Shown here one piece after another: positions 18,429 to 31,812 of a DNA stretch of 64,000 bases (its first letter is position 1; every line of letters begins with the position of its first letter). The notes beneath the pieces are model-generated. The model ran no database searches and was not told the origin of the DNA. It saw nothing but the letters and a program-made list of their open reading frames with translations. The DNA is from Crotalaria pallida (taxonomy: Eukaryota > Streptophyta > Magnoliopsida > Fabales > Fabaceae). Position numbers and translations under genes: made by a program. The stretch lies in contig CM075651.1 in NCBI GenBank assembly GCA_037953625.1, positions 154,334,001-154,398,000 on the forward strand. The letters run 5' to 3'.

Positions 18429-21400
18429 TTACATAATCATACGTGGGAAAGCAATCTCATAAGCATCCTCACAAATGAAGGAAAATAAGGGGGGAGGGAT
18501 ATCCTGAACAATAGTAACACTAGCATTGCCTAAATGACCCAAATTCGCAAGATAATCAGCACAACGGTTCGCCTCTCTAAAAACATGACGAATAGCAAAG
18601 TGTGGATGATGAGCTAGTAAAGCTTTGATCTCACGGATAATGGTCAAGCAAGTATGATTTACCTTATACAAACCTTTCACCATGTTGACAGTGGTGGAAG
18701 AGTCCATATCAATCTCCAGACATTGAACACCCATATTGATGGCCTGTTTCATACCCAAAAGAAGGCCCCAGCGTTCAGCTACTAAGGAAGAGCAAGTACC
18801 TAAATAGCAGTGAAAGCCCATAAGAAACTTCCCAGTGTGATCCCGAAGCAAACCCCCATAGGAAGTCGTCAAATAATCACGCTTAAATGACCCATCCACA
18901 TTAAGCTTCAACCAACCATCTCTAGGAGGCACCCAGGAAATCAAAAGTTCATGCTTGTAGAGAGTAGACATCATAGGATTAACAACTGCATTAGTAATAC
19001 TCTGTGCGAAACTAATAATACGATGATGAAAAGAGGAATTAAGAGTGCTAGAATTGGAAAACACCAAAGCATTCCTATCCTTCCATAACGACCAAAGCAT
19101 GACAGCAAAAACCACTATCCAGTCCACATCACAAACTCCAGCCTCCCTGTTCTGTAAATTAAAAAACAGCCAGTCATTGATGTTCATACTACAAAAATTA
19201 TGCCAAGCAGAGGGTTTAACAATTCGCTTCCAGCACATAATGACATCATTACAATCCCGAAGGAGATGCAAAATAGATTCTTGGCTGCTGGAACACCGCG
19301 AGCAAACATCATTCACAGTCATACCCCGATGGCGGCGCTCAACATTAGTCAAAAGTCTACCATGGCAAACTTTCCACATAAAACACTTAATTATTTGGGG
19401 CCCCTGCCAACTCCAAACATAATCGAATATGGACTTCTGACCTTGGGCATGAGTATTAGGAGCACGACCAGAAATACAATCCGCTGCTGATTTGATTGTG
19501 AAAAGACCAGAAGCCTCACCGCCCCAAGCAACAGAGTCTTCTCCCTTATTCGCAGAAGGAGGGAGAATACTCAAGATTTTAGATTTAATATCTCCAGGCA
19601 ACAAATCACCAATAGCCTCCCAATTCCATGAACCATTGTTAGCGAAATTTGCAACAGAATAAGCACGACACCATTGCGGGATATCAATACCATCAATTTT
19701 ACGAAGAGGAGGGCAGCCTGGAATCCACCTATCAAGCCAGAAACGGGTTTGATGACCGTTTCCCAAGATCCAGTATGATGCCTCTTCTGTTTTCTGGAAA
19801 GCCTTAGAGATTCCCCGCCAAGCAATTGTTGCAGCACCTTTCAAATGAGGGGACAGGTCTAAGACATTGCGAACTTTGTACTTAGATAAGAGAACACGAA
19901 CCCAAAGAGAAGATGGTTCAGTTAACATTCTCCAAGAAAGTTTCATCAGAAAAGCCTCATTCACTACACGAAGGCTACGAAAACCCAGCCCACCTTCAGA
20001 TTTAGGCGTGCAAATCCTCCCCCAAGAAATTAAATGACATTTCCGAGCTTCATTAGTGCTTCCCCAGATAAAACTTCTACAAATCTGTTCAATCTCATCA
20101 CAAATAGTCAAGGGAATAACCGTGGCCTGCATTACATAGCTAGGGAGAGACAAAATACAAGACTGGGCCAAGGTAATCTGTCCAGCCAAAGATAAATTTT
20201 TCATCTTCCAACCTGCCAGCTTCTTCCTTACTTTATCAACAAGGAAGGAGAATAAAGAAACAGAGGAACGAGAGCTTTTCACAGGAATACCAAGATATTT
20301 ATTAAAGTCACTTGAGACGGGAATATCAAGCCCAGTGCTAAGCTAAACAGCTAAGTCATTCAGAACATTTTTCGAAAAGAAAATAGAAGACTTAGACAAA
20401 CTCACCTTATGACCGGAGACACTGCAGAAAAGATCAAGAATGGAGCTAATAGTCTCTGCCTGGGAAAAAGATGCTTCGCCAAAAAGGATAATATCATCTG
20501 CAAACAAGAGGCTTGAGATTTTTGGACCACCCCTCCCCATTGAAAACGGTTTCCAAGACTCAGTCTGCACAACGTCATTAATCATGTGAGTCAACCGTTC
20601 CATACATATCACAAATAAATATGGAGAGACCGGATCCCCTTGTCGAAGGCCACGCTGGGGTTGAAAAGAGGAAGTATGACAACCATTCCAATTAATACGC
20701 ATGCTGGATGTAGTAACACAAGCCATAACCAGATCAACAAACTTACTATCCAAACCCGCTAGAAGGAGAGATTCATGAATAAAGCTCCATTTAAGCTTAT
20801 CATAAGCTTTCTCAAGATCCAATTTGATAGCCATGAAACCTGTACGACCCTTCAAACCTTTAAAAGAATGCACCACTTCTTGGAGAATGATAGCGTTATC
20901 AATACTTGACGACCCGGGACAAAACTACTTTGGGTTTCTTAGATCAGACAATTCATCAATGGTCGAAGTCTATTGGAGAGAACTTTCGTAACCACTTTAT
21001 AAATAACATTGCATAAGGATATCGAGTGAAAATCAGCCACCTTCTCTGGATTTGTACCTTTAGGAATTAAAGTAATAAGAGTCTGATTAACCGATTCAAT
21101 ACTGAGAGGATTATCAAAAACATCTCTAACAAATTTGACAATAGAGGGACACAGATGCTCCCACTGAGATTTATAAAACAGAGCATGAAGACCATCTATC
21201 CCAGGTGCCTTATAACTGCCCATGCTAAATAAAGCACTTTTAATCTCCTCCACAGAAACAGATAAACCAAGAGAGATCCGCTGCCCATCATCAATTTGAG
21301 GAAAACCACATGTCGTGTTTAGAACATGAGGCTGAAGACCAGAATCAGAGAACAGGGTGATAAAATAATTAACCACTAAGGCTTGAAACTCGGTAGGATC

Positions 21401-22532
21401 AGAAACCCATACACCCAGATCATTCATAAGAGTATCAATATTATTTTTGCTTCTACGAATCAAAGTAGACAGATGAAAATACTTAGTATTCTTATCACCC
21501 AATTTAATCCATTTATCTCTGGCTTGGTGGAACCAATAGGCTTCTTCTTGCTGGAGAATGAGATTGTAATCCTTCCATAACTTCTTTCTAAGAATCAATA
21601 AATGAGGATTGTACGCAGAAGCAAGAGAGCGATGAATGCCATCTAAGCAATTAAGGATTCTGCGTTTCGAATTAAAAATATTTCCGAAAACATCCCTATT
21701 CCAATCAGAAATAACCTCAGTGAAACGATTCAAATTTTCAGCCCAACTAGAAGATGCTCTCCAAGAAAAAGCAACCTGGTTCGAGAAATCAGGATGGGAA
21801 AGCCAAGGAGATAGAAATTTAAAATACCTCCTATAAGAAGAGCGAGATACCTGTAGTCGAAGCCACAGGGCAGTATGATCTGACGATGGAAGCGGAACAT
21901 TGATAAGAGAGAAATTAGGAAAGCAAAGTCTCCAATCAGCATTAGCCACCACTCTATCTAGTCGCACCATCAGCTCTCCATGTTGCCAAGTAAAAGGTGG
22001 GCCTTTGAATCCCACATCATGAAGACCACAATCTTCAAGACAAGACGAAAACCGGGTACTAGCAACATAATTCAAATCTCCACCTCCTACCTTCTCAAAA
22101 GCAAAAAGAGCTTGGTTGAAATCACCCCCAACACACCAGGGACCATTGACAGAGAAGCTAAAATCCCGAAGATCAGTCCATAAATTATTACGAAGATGCT
22201 CCTAAGGACTAGCATAAACTATAGAAAAGAACCAATGAGCACTTTGATTATTACATTCCAGGTGAATAACATAAGAAGAAAACTGAATAACTCTGATGTT
22301 GACTGTAGAGAGATTCCAAAGACACCAAATACCTCCGGAAAAACCCACCGCATCTACCCGAAAGGAAGCATCAAAACCAAGCTTATTAATAACTGAATCA
22401 GCTGTATTTCCACTAATACGTGGTTCCAAGATAGCCAAAAAAATCAAGGTTATAAAACCTTTTACAATCCCTTATCAGAGCAGGAAAGGACTTCTTACCA
22501 GCACCCCTGCAGTTCCAAGTTAGAGAATTCAT
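18429..22532 (-). pseudogene. LINE ORF2: endonuclease, reverse transcriptase, zf-RVT, RNase H
   Basis: ORF2 starts at 22532 with MNSLTWNCRGAGKKSF, the classic L1 endonuclease start. The endonuclease runs through LEPRISGN, VGGDFNQ, and ends with PFTW...RLDRVVA...SSDHTAL. RT motifs include APGIDGLHALFYKSQW, LIPKG, SFVPGRQ, IKLDLEKAYDKLKW, GLRQGDPVSPYLF and LLFADDIILF. Then come a zf-RVT segment (FMWKVCHGRLLTNVERRHRG) and a plant-type RNase H (LNVDGSFKRD, AERWGLLLG, LEIDMDSS, REANRCADYLANLG). Breaks: a frameshift near 22440 in a T run, an in-frame TAG at 22201-22203, a TAA at about 20939-20941, a frameshift near 20905, and a TAG at about 20343-20345. The encoded enzyme would nick target DNA and copy LINE RNA there; this copy cannot. 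Confidence 0.9.
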
Positions 22533-22574
22533 ACTAACCATACCACAGAATCGCAGCACCCAACACAAGGGCAA

Positions 22575-24360
22575 CTAAATACCATGAGAGATAGACTCAT
22601 CATTAAGAAAAACAGCCTCAAAAGGAACAGATCCCGAATCTAAAGAAGAATGTATCAAGTTAGAGGGGTCAGGTGGCTTAGAAAGCAAAAAATCGGTACC
22701 TCCTCCTTTCTCCAAGAGCTTCCTGACGCATTCCACATCCTCCTCAGTGCTACTAAGAACAGACAAGTTGAGATAATCATCAATCGGTTTCCCTTCTTTA
22801 TAAGCTTTCCAGATCTCATTCTGTTTCCTACTCATGAGCCGGAGTATTTCTTTTTCTTTCTGTTTCATGAGTTCAGAATCGGAGGTAGAAGGAGCAACAG
22901 ATGGGGATGGAATACTTACTTCAACAACATTGGGCTTAGATATACTCTTCACACCTTTGCCATTACTCACGGACTTATTATTTTCCTTAACAACTTTGGG
23001 CCTGTGGGGTAAGCCCATTTTAATTGATTGGGACATGCCATGAGGCTTCACATAGCCCTTAGTATTTTTATTATTTGCAACTTCAGCAGCAGCTTCAATT
23101 TGTTGCAAGGCTACATAGCGGGACCCAGATGGCTCCACTTTCTTTCTAGGAGGGATCTTTTCGCACTTTTAGGAGTGGATTTGCGGCGGAATGGTGTCTT
23201 GGCAATCATCCAGGGACCAAATCCCACTTCTTCATTAGTCAACCCAGTATCAACTGATTGAGAATTTTTCTCATCCACACCACCTAAAAATTCGGGATCA
23301 TTATTACCTTCCTGAACTATAGGCTGATTCTCAACCACCACGGGAACTCCAGCAACCACCGATGAACCAGCAGCCTCCTCCGATGAACCAACAGCCACCA
23401 CGGTTTGGTTTGCTCCAGCAGAAGAGTTAATAGTTAAAAGACTCTCAGGGCATTGATCTTTTCTATGACCAAAACGGCCACAATGAAAGCAAATAAGGTG
23501 AAGTCCCTCATATTCAACTTTATACTCTTCCCCCATAGCTTCAATCAATGGAACAAGTTTATTACGCAGATCCAGTTCAACACAAATACGTGCAAATTTT
23601 GCACGCGAGTGAATAGACGTATGATCATCCACTTTTAGCATATTCCCAAGCTATTTCCAACCCTCCAAAGAAACTTTGGATTAGAGAGTTCAAATGGAAG
23701 GGCTGGGATTCGCACCCACACAGCGATCTTTCCAACATCATGCTTTGCTGGTTTGAAATTTGGTCTCCACCGTTGCACTCGTATGTAATGATCGAGCATG
23801 CGCCAAGGTCCCTCAAACAACGCGTGTTTGTAGTCTTCTTGGTCTTGAAATGTCACCAAGAAATAGCCTTCACTTAAATCAACCACGTTGATCCCTGCAT
23901 GAACCGCCCACAAACGTTGCAACTTAGCCTCCATAAAACGGAGAGCAACAGTCTTACCAACCAAGTTCACAATAAGAGCATTTCTCCACGGCCTACACCA
24001 ATCCTCATACTCTTCCAGTGAAACCTCAATGACTGGCTTCATCACGAACTCCTTCACAACCTCTTTTGCTTTCAATTCCTCATCAAGGAAAGGACACAAT
24101 TCCTCCTGCACCATCTTAACTATCTCTTTAGCATTAGGTCTAAACCCTGCGGCTGTCATAACAACATCACGAAAGGATTGTTTTGGCTGAACCTCTGACC
24201 TTTCTGAGATAGGGTCATCCATGATAACTTCCGCCTCCCCCACTTCATTAGGTTTAGGTTTCTTCGTACTACGGGCCTTCAAATCGTCTTCCTCGGTTGT
24301 AGAGTTCCCCCGAGGATCGTTTCCTTCACTGTTCTCGTGCATGGCACTGTTCTCGTGCAT
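22575..24360 (-). pseudogene. LINE ORF1: RNA-binding protein (DUF4283 + CCHC)
   Basis: ORF1 is in three pieces. From 24360: a charged N-terminus, then a DUF4283-type domain (WRNALIVNLVGKTVALRFME, GYFLVTFQDQEDYKHALFEG, GPWRMLDHYIRVQRW, VWVRIPALPFEL). A one-base change near 23640 shifts the frame to the next piece, with the CCHC knuckle CFHCGRFGHRKDQCP. A second shift near 23125 leads to the last piece, rich in Lys and Ser, ending at 22575. ORF2 begins 42 bp further on. The N-terminus holds a tandem repeat of MHENSA/MHENSE. Confidence 0.88.
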
Positions 24361-25919
24361 GGCACTGTTCGCTATTTTTAATTCACATATTATATATGGT
24401 TCCTCTATTTTAAAATATAATTGTTGTAAAACTATGCTATAATGGTAGTTTAAATTTTGCTATTATGATTTAGTAATTAATATGTTTCGGTATGAAAAAA
24501 TATATAATAGGATTATTTGTAATTTGCAATGCTATAAATTTATGCATACATCATTCCACATCTTATCTACTATACTTATATAAAAACATCTCTTTTCGAG
24601 GCACCATGTTTGTCGGAGAAATTTTCGAGGCACTACGTTTGTTGGCTTAAGGAATACTCGCACCAAAGCATTTGTAGGTAGATAATATCGTCTTTAATCA
24701 AAATTATAATTTAAAATAAATAAATTATCTGTTCAAAATTAATATTTAAAATTAAATAAATTATCTATATGTATGTGGAATACGTTGAGTCATTATCCTC
24801 ATTTTGTTAAAAAACATCATTATCCTAAAAAAGATCGATAAACACAAAGAGATGATACTTGAGCATTATCTGTATGTGAAATCATTATCCTCAGTTTGTT
24901 GAAAAAAGAAGTAATCATTATCCTAAAAAAATATTTAAAAAAAATAATATATATATAACATGATCTCACCTTCATTCTTTACCTTTGTTTCACCTTCAGA
25001 TCTCTCTATTTCCAAGAATTTTCTAATTTTGTTATTTCGTATTTTATATTCCTAATTATTTATTGCTTATTTTATATTTGATTTTTGTTGTGTGTTTGTA
25101 GCATAAGAGAGCACGGATAATAATAATGTGTAAAAAACTGTAACAGATTAAAAACAAAGGCACATACATTTCAAAAATTGAAAAAAAAATAATTTAAGAT
25201 GATTGGAACAATTAGGATAAATATTTTTTAGGATCAAATCTTATGATTAATTTGAGATAAGATAAACGATGAAAAATATCAAAATATTTAAATATGAATA
25301 ATAATAATAAATGTGATAATCATATTAAAAATATAATCATTTATATTCAAAAAATAATAAATTATCATGTCCCATGAAATAGGAAATATTTTGATTTATC
25401 CTTAAATATACTCATAATACCATCAAACAAAAAAATATTAAAAAAAAGTTTAATTTTGATTCCACTCCAATTAATCATAATATCATAATAAACGTAATAA
25501 TGATATATAAAAAGTGTTACTTCATCGATCAACTAAATAAGAAATACATTAATTTAATAATCATCTATACATAAAAAAAATATAATATTAAAAATATAAA
25601 AAAAGTAGTCATTGTATTCCTTATAAAATGCAATGTGTTAATTAATCAAGACAGTCAAGAATAACAAGTTCAATGTCGTCTTCGTATTCCTTATCTAATT
25701 TATCCTTAAACTAGCTCTTACCCCGTGCAATGCACAGGTTATTGATATTTTAATTTTTTATTTTAAATATTTTAAATTAAAGATTATTATTATTTTGATT
25801 ATAAAGTAAAGATTATTACTAAACAACAACAAAAAATAATTATATAAAAAGATAGATGCTCAAACTAAACCCTACACTTAAAAAAATTAATCCAGATGAT
25901 CTTGTTGATAAATTTTGTA

Positions 25920-26113
25920 CTTCCTCATATAAATAAAAATGTAACACTTTTTATCTCATATATTCCTTATTTATTTTATGGATAAATTGACATTTTTATA
26001 TATGATTATCGACTTTATTATGATAAATCAAAATTAAATCAGAATTAAAGAGTGTGATCTTTTTTGTTTGATGATATTATTAGATAAATCTTACATTTAT
26101 GTGATGGATGGAG
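25920..26113. mobile_element. Stowaway-like MITE inside the inner Helitron
   Basis: Ends CTTCCTCATATAAATAAAAA and ATTTATGTGATGGATGGAG, TA on both sides. Confidence 0.5.
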
Positions 26114-26630
26114 TAGGTTTTTTTTAAATATGATTATCACATCTATTCTTATTAATCATAATTAAATATTTTTATATTTTTCATCAATTATCTTATATCA
26201 AGTTAATAATAAAATTGAATCCTAAAAATCTTTATTCTTATCGTATTAATCATTTTGATTTAAATTTTTTCTGCAAAGATGATGTCATCTATTAGTGAGC
26301 AGTTGGGTACTTGTCATTGAAGCTTAGGAATATAAGATTATGCGCATTAGAAAGACTTTTTTTTTTCTGGAAATCAACAATATAAACAAAAATTAATATA
26401 AAAATCAATAAAAACAACAACGGAATATAGAAAAGATTTAATAATATAAATCTTAATAGTGGTGTGAGTGACTAAACATAAATTTAGTTTATCAACGTAA
26501 TTTTTAATTTTTTTCGCAATTGATATTTAAAATTATTAATTGATCTCTTAACCAAAAAAAATATTAATTGATCTCGAACTAATGGTCCATATCATATGAG
26601 AAAAAAATAGAAAGATAATATTGTTAAAAA

Positions 26631-26985
26631 CATTTGGTTTGCTATTAATAGTTTTAATTTTCTTGTCACAATAAAAAACAAAAAACAAAAAAATATTTAC
26701 ATCAAGCATAAAATCAAATCCTATTTTTATATAGGATGATTTTATATATTACAATAGACAAAATATATTACAGAAGGAAAATCAAATCCTATTATTACAT
26801 AGGATGATTACATTTGGTTTGTTATTAATAGTTTTAATTATCTTGTCACAATAAAAAACAAAAAAACAAAAATATATTTACATCAAGCATGAAATCAAAT
26901 CATATTTTTATATAGGATGATTTTTATCTATTACAATAGACAAAATATATTATAGAAAAAAATAAAATCCTATTATTATATTGCC
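26631..26985 (+). repeat. tandem duplication, period 180 bp
   Basis: Copies at 26631-26810 and from 26811 both start CATTTGGTTTG(C/T)TATTAATA and stay similar through CATCAAGCAT(A/G)AAATCAAAT and the ATAGGATGATT blocks. Confidence 0.85.
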
Positions 26986-28175
26986 ACAGTGGTCATAAAT
27001 AAATTAAAGTCTTATTAAATTAAAGCTTGAATCTCTCAAGAAGATGAAACGGTAGGACTTGGTATATCGGTCGGTGCATATAACAATAAATAATCATCTT
27101 TCTTGGTAATTTATGAAAGTCACTCTGAAATAATGCAATTAGATTTTGATGTACTCTATTGTCACCCGCAATTGAAGAATCAATTACTAAAAAACAAATT
27201 ATTTACTTTGTCAAGATGGACTCCTCGATTTATCTTTCTCCACTCTCATACAACACAATTGGTTACACCTAGATCAAAATTTTGAACAAACCACATTTTG
27301 ATCAATGGTACACACAAATTGTTGAATTAAAGTAAGTAATTAGAAAGAAACTTAATAATCAAATATAAATTAAAATAGTGAGAATTATTAGAATTAGAAA
27401 AATTTAATGACGAAAAAATACAAAAAATTTGAAGGCAAATATAATTGTGAAATTGTTGTTTACCTGAATATCCATAATTTGTGAGTCAATTCTGCTAAAA
27501 TATTGTTGAGGAGTCATCCAATGCATATTGCATACTATATATAATGATTTGGAAAACAAAATAAGGATAATGATTTCATAGATAAGATTAAATAAATTTT
27601 AAAATTAAGGATAATAATCATTTCACATATAAGATTAAATAAATTTGAATTATTTATTTAATTTTCGACAACTAAGGATAATGATTTCACATATAGATAA
27701 TTTATTTAATTTCAAATTATAATTTTGATTAGAGATAATATTATTTACCTACAAACGCTCTAGTGCGAGTATTTCTTAAGCAGACAAACGTGGTGCCTCG
27801 AAAAGGGATCTTTTTATATAAGTATAGTAGATTTATTTATAATACCACCAAACAAAAAAAATGAAAATATTTAAATATGATTTACTTTTGATTCTTTAAA
27901 ATAAAGTTAATAATCATATAAAAATATTAATTTGTCTATTAAATAAATAAGGAAGATATCAGATAAAAAGTGTTACTTTTTATTTACACAAGAAAGTACA
28001 ATATTTCTCAACAAACTCATTTAAATTAATTTTTTTAAGTGTAATGTTTGATTTAAGTCTTTGTCTTTTTGTATAATTTTTTTATTGTTGTGTAATAATA
28101 ATCTTTACTTTAAAATATTTAATATAAAAAACTAAATTATCAATAACCTGTGCATTGCTTGGGGTGAGAGTTAGT

Positions 28176-30020
28176 TTTTAATATGCCGTGTAAATATAAC
28201 TTTTTTTTAACGTCAGTGTAAATATAACTTATTTCTGTTTTTTTTTAAAGTATATATAACTTATTTATGTTAAAGTATGGGAAAAAGGCCTTTTGCTCCG
28301 TTAGTTACAAAAATATTTAATAATAATTAAAAAAAATATTTTCTTAGCGTCGATCCTAAAAGCTGAGGGTATTAATTTAAGAGTGTAAATGGTTTTTAAA
28401 AAAATTAAATTAATAAATTTTTAACTTCCTGAATACATAATTTCTCATAAAATATTTTTATTTTTAGGTTTTATCCTCAATATTAAAGATTGAGATTGAG
28501 ATTAACAAAAACCTTTTAAAAAAACTTCCCTTCTCTCTTTTGTTTAATTTTTATTTTTTCTGTGCTCATGGTCATGGGTTTGTACCAATCCCATTCCTAT
28601 CTTTTTACTCTTCCCTCACACGCAGCGTGGTGAGCACGCACCGCATCCTCCCTTGTCGATAGAGGGTGGACAGATTAGGTTGGCAAACTGCAACATTGGG
28701 TATTTGGGTGTTTCCACAATTCCACGCGTTAAACTCTTCTGCAATATAGTACTACATTTTCACCACGAGAGATTTATGTTTTTGACCTAACCATTGTTCT
28801 TATGATTAAGAGATTAAGTAATATAATAATGTTAAAAGTTAGAACTATCTCTTTTTAATTTGTATCTCATTCACGTTTCATTATTTATTTATCTTTACAC
28901 GCATTTTAAAAAAAAACACATCCAAAGAATAAAAAACAATCACAAGTTGACACCTTGATTATCAATAAATAATAATACCAATTGTTAGGGAATAAAAAAT
29001 AAAACATGTATTCGATAATGAAAGATATTATTTCTTTTTACAATAATTTTTTGTCTTATAAAAAAAAACTTTTTACAATAAATATGATGCTCATTATCTG
29101 TTCAAAAAAAAAATATATATATGATGCTCATTAACACGAACTTTGCATCAAAAAGTATATGATTATTCCGATATATAAAAGATTATGTTATGCATTATCT
29201 TAAATATAATGTTTAAGAAACCAACAAATATGCATTACTTGATCTGTTCTACAAGTTATTTTGTTTTAGAAATCAAATACACATTATCTTTCTTTTCAAC
29301 TATGACTTATTTATCTTTTCACCACCTATATTTTCATTTCTCTTGTATATAATATTTATATGAGTTAAGGTAAATGCTAACAAGTTGAGAGTCCGATCCT
29401 TAGGATAGTTGTTAAGAAACTAAACGTAATAAATTGTTATAAAAAAAATGTCTATTTTAAATTCTCGAAAAATGGATTAATATTGACTTATGATTACTTT
29501 ACCACTTCTAATAATGTTTGTTAGTACGACTATAAGTTTATTATTACTCTCTCTTCAATAACCAATTAGGTATATTTTAATTGGTCAAAATATATGGAAT
29601 TTTCATATTATTAAATCATTTCTTAATCTATATATGTGTTTAACCTTAAAGAACATAACTTATACTAAAACAAAAGAAATATTTTCTAGTAAGTTAAGTT
29701 TACACTTTTCATTCTTTAACCAATATCTCAAGAGCAATAGATAACAAAACCATATTATAAAAGGTATGGGTTGTTCATGAGGTTAGTTACATGAGGTTAA
29801 TACTTAATACCTCGAGTACACAAGGCCAACACTAAATTTACGTATCCAGACCATTATTGTTTAATATAGCTCCATCTTTGTTCATGGCTCATATATAGGA
29901 GTTGTCATGTTCTTGAGGTTAATACCTCGATAGCATGCATGTGGTACGATTCATCTGGGATAAATGCGGAAAGTCACTCCCACACCTAACACTTTAATTT
30001 TTGAACTAAAGACACCTGAC
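28176..30020. other. intergenic, AT-rich, gene-poor
   Basis: No ORF or element that I can support. A moderately GC patch at 28600-28740 has no coding signal. Confidence 0.4.
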
Positions 30021-30035
30021 AAAGAGTGTAATAGG

Positions 30036-30171
30036 TTTTTTTTTTTTTTGGGGAAATAGCGAAACTTATATATAAGGATGGAGTAAAAGGGGTATTCACT
30101 CGTATACAATGAAGAACTATAACAAAAGACTAGCTAGGTACATCAAGAAGCAATACAGGCTAAAGAGTGTA
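30036..30171 (-). mobile_element. 5'-truncated LINE 3' tail, 15-bp TSD
   Basis: A 136-bp insert starts with a run of 14 T (the poly(A) tail on the minus strand), then GGGGAAATAGCGAAACTTAT, a typical plant L1 3' end. The 15-bp repeat AAAGAGTGTAATAGG flanks it at 30021-30035 and 30172-30186. Confidence 0.85.
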
Positions 30172-30186
30172 ATAGGATGAAACATG

Positions 30187-31660
30187 AAATTATGGACATC
30201 TAAATCACCTAAATTGCCTAAATGAGAATAAAGGGACATACGACATATTTCTCAACACGTGTGGTATAAGGGAATTGGAGAGAATATTTTGGGTAAGAAC
30301 ACATATGATTTAATTCCCTGTTATATACAGAGGTGAGATCAATCATTTCAGGCGGGTCATTCACACACAGTACATTTAGTAAACATACATATACTTGATT
30401 TTTTCATAGGGTTTGAATATTTATACTATCTCATTGACTAATCTTGATATTTATACATATACTTGATTTTTGAGTTGATGTGAAAAATGGAAGGCTCTTG
30501 ATTAGAATAGATGAGGGATAGATATTTGGGCAATGAAGTGGAGAGCAATATCTATCCTCATTGTGTAGAGATAATGAACTAGTGATGGCAGAAGATCCCA
30601 TAAAAAAAGAAAAAAGAAAAGAGAGGGAAAGAAAAATATTAAGAAAGAGAAGTAGGGGATAGGGGAGAATATGAAGTTCTCGTGGAGGATTCGTTAGCAT
30701 TGCATTAAATGCATTTGGGTTAAGAAGAAGAAAAGGTGAAAAGCAAAAGGAGATCAAAGAATCGAAGAAAGCGGCATGCACTTGTTCTATTGCCACTTCC
30801 ATAGATATTGGATGTATGGTGCCCAAAATGTTGGGTCTCTTAACCTTTTGATTGCGTCATTTGCTAAAACCAACTTCATCCATAACCATGATCGATTATC
30901 ATTTATCAAGATTGGCCTAGGATAAGAATTACTTCGTGGACTGACTTTTCCATCAAGATGGCGTCTACGAAAGCGAAAGCATCTTGTCACTAATTTAATA
31001 TTGGGAATTATAAGAAGTTGCTGCTACCCGAACTATATCAGTATTAAGCTATTATTATCTAATACAGTATAAAAAAGAATTATTGGCAATGGTTCAGCAT
31101 TCTAAAACATAAACTTTTAAAGATGAATCTTACTTTTTTTAAAAATCTTTAAATATTATTCTTAACGTAATAAATAACAAAAGATTATTAAAAAAAAAAA
31201 TTAGCAGTGTCAAAAACACTTACTTTCCTAAGTTTGATCAGAAACACTTTCCACCATTGCCTTTCGAACTTTGACACTTTCCCTATTTTGGCTTAAATAT
31301 ATTTTTTATCCCTTGATTATAGTGATTTAATGAATTTGGTTTTTTTTTTAATTTTTTTTATTAAACTTAGTTAGGCAAATTTTCTTATCTAATAACTTTA
31401 GTCCCTTCGTTCAAATTGAGACTAACAGTAAGAGAAAATAAAGTTATCAATATAAAAATTTGAAAAATTAAAGTCGTTAATAAAAAACTAAAAAATTAAC
31501 CAAATTATCAAAATTCGGAAATAAAAATTATTTAAACCTTCTATTTTTCATGTGTATAATTTTAATTCCATTCCACTCTATCCGATTCAGTTTCATTCCA
31601 TCCATTTTAATATATTCAAGTTGTAGCCTAAAATTGAAAACTAGATTCCATAACATTACG
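30187..31660. other. intergenic, AT-rich
   Basis: Two minus-strand ORFs (30431-30826, 30787-30990) have no recognisable domain and no splice or promoter context; I do not call them. Inverted AT-rich phrases occur around 31300-31510 (ATTTTTTATCCCTTGATTAT versus AAATAAAAATTATTTAAACC). Confidence 0.4.
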
Positions 31661-31663
31661 TTA

Positions 31664-31812
31664 GAGGAACGTTAGTGTAATTCGAATCCTGCCTTGTGCA
31701 TGCAGCAGCGTTAAATCTCGGGGCCAGCTGTCCCACCCATTAGAGGTGCCTACAAGCCAGCGAGGAGATTAGTCACTGCGGTCGGCGGTGGATACTCCGG
31801 TCATAGACCAAA
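31664..31812 (+). mobile_element. SINE fragment
   Basis: A B-box-like GTAATTCGAATCC at 31677, a body with CAGCGAGGAGATTAGTCACT and a 3' end ATACTCCGGTCATAGACC followed by an A run. An A box is not clear, so the 5' end is truncated or diverged, and I could not find a TSD. Confidence 0.6.

Larger units (their letters stand above)
18376..24379 (-). mobile_element. L1-type LINE, near full length, degenerate
   Basis: A 6-kb non-LTR retrotransposon on the minus strand with ORF1 then ORF2 and an AT-repeat tail at its 3' end (18376-18400). The 11-bp repeat AATTCACATAT lies at 18365-18375 and 24380-24390 and is the likely target-site duplication, though AT-rich. Both ORFs are broken by frameshifts and stops, so the copy is inactive, but its length is close to a complete element. 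Confidence 0.85.
25711..27831 (-). mobile_element. Helitron (inner), opposite orientation
   Basis: On the minus strand it starts at 27831 with TCTACTATACTTATATAAAA and ends at 25711 with the hairpin CCTGTGCATTGCACGGGG followed by TAAGAGCTAG|T. It shares its 5' ~200 bp and its 3' end with the outer element, so the two together look like a long inverted repeat. It carries no helicase. Inside are a 180-bp tandem duplication (26631) and a Stowaway-like insert (25920). Confidence 0.68.
24566..28174 (+). mobile_element. Helitron (outer), split by a nested Helitron
   Basis: The 5' end TCTACTATACTTATATAAAA follows an A. The 3' end, at 28141-28174, has a degenerate palindrome CCTGTGCATTGCTTGGGG followed by GAGAGTTAG and then T; insertion between A and T, TC start and a hairpin shortly before a (C/T)TAG end are Helitron traits. 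No Rep/helicase ORF is present. Its own sequence is 24566-25710 plus 27832-28174, about 1.5 kb. Confidence 0.65.

Noticed and set aside
24566..27831. A single large TIR transposon with about 200-bp inverted ends
   Set aside because: Tips match Helitron 5' ends, Helitron-type 3' hairpins are present at 25711 and 28174, and no TSD brackets 24566-27831.
30431..30990. Minus-strand ORFs of 131 and 67 codons
   Set aside because: No domain, no splice or promoter context, and hydrophobic/low-complexity composition typical of AT-rich DNA.
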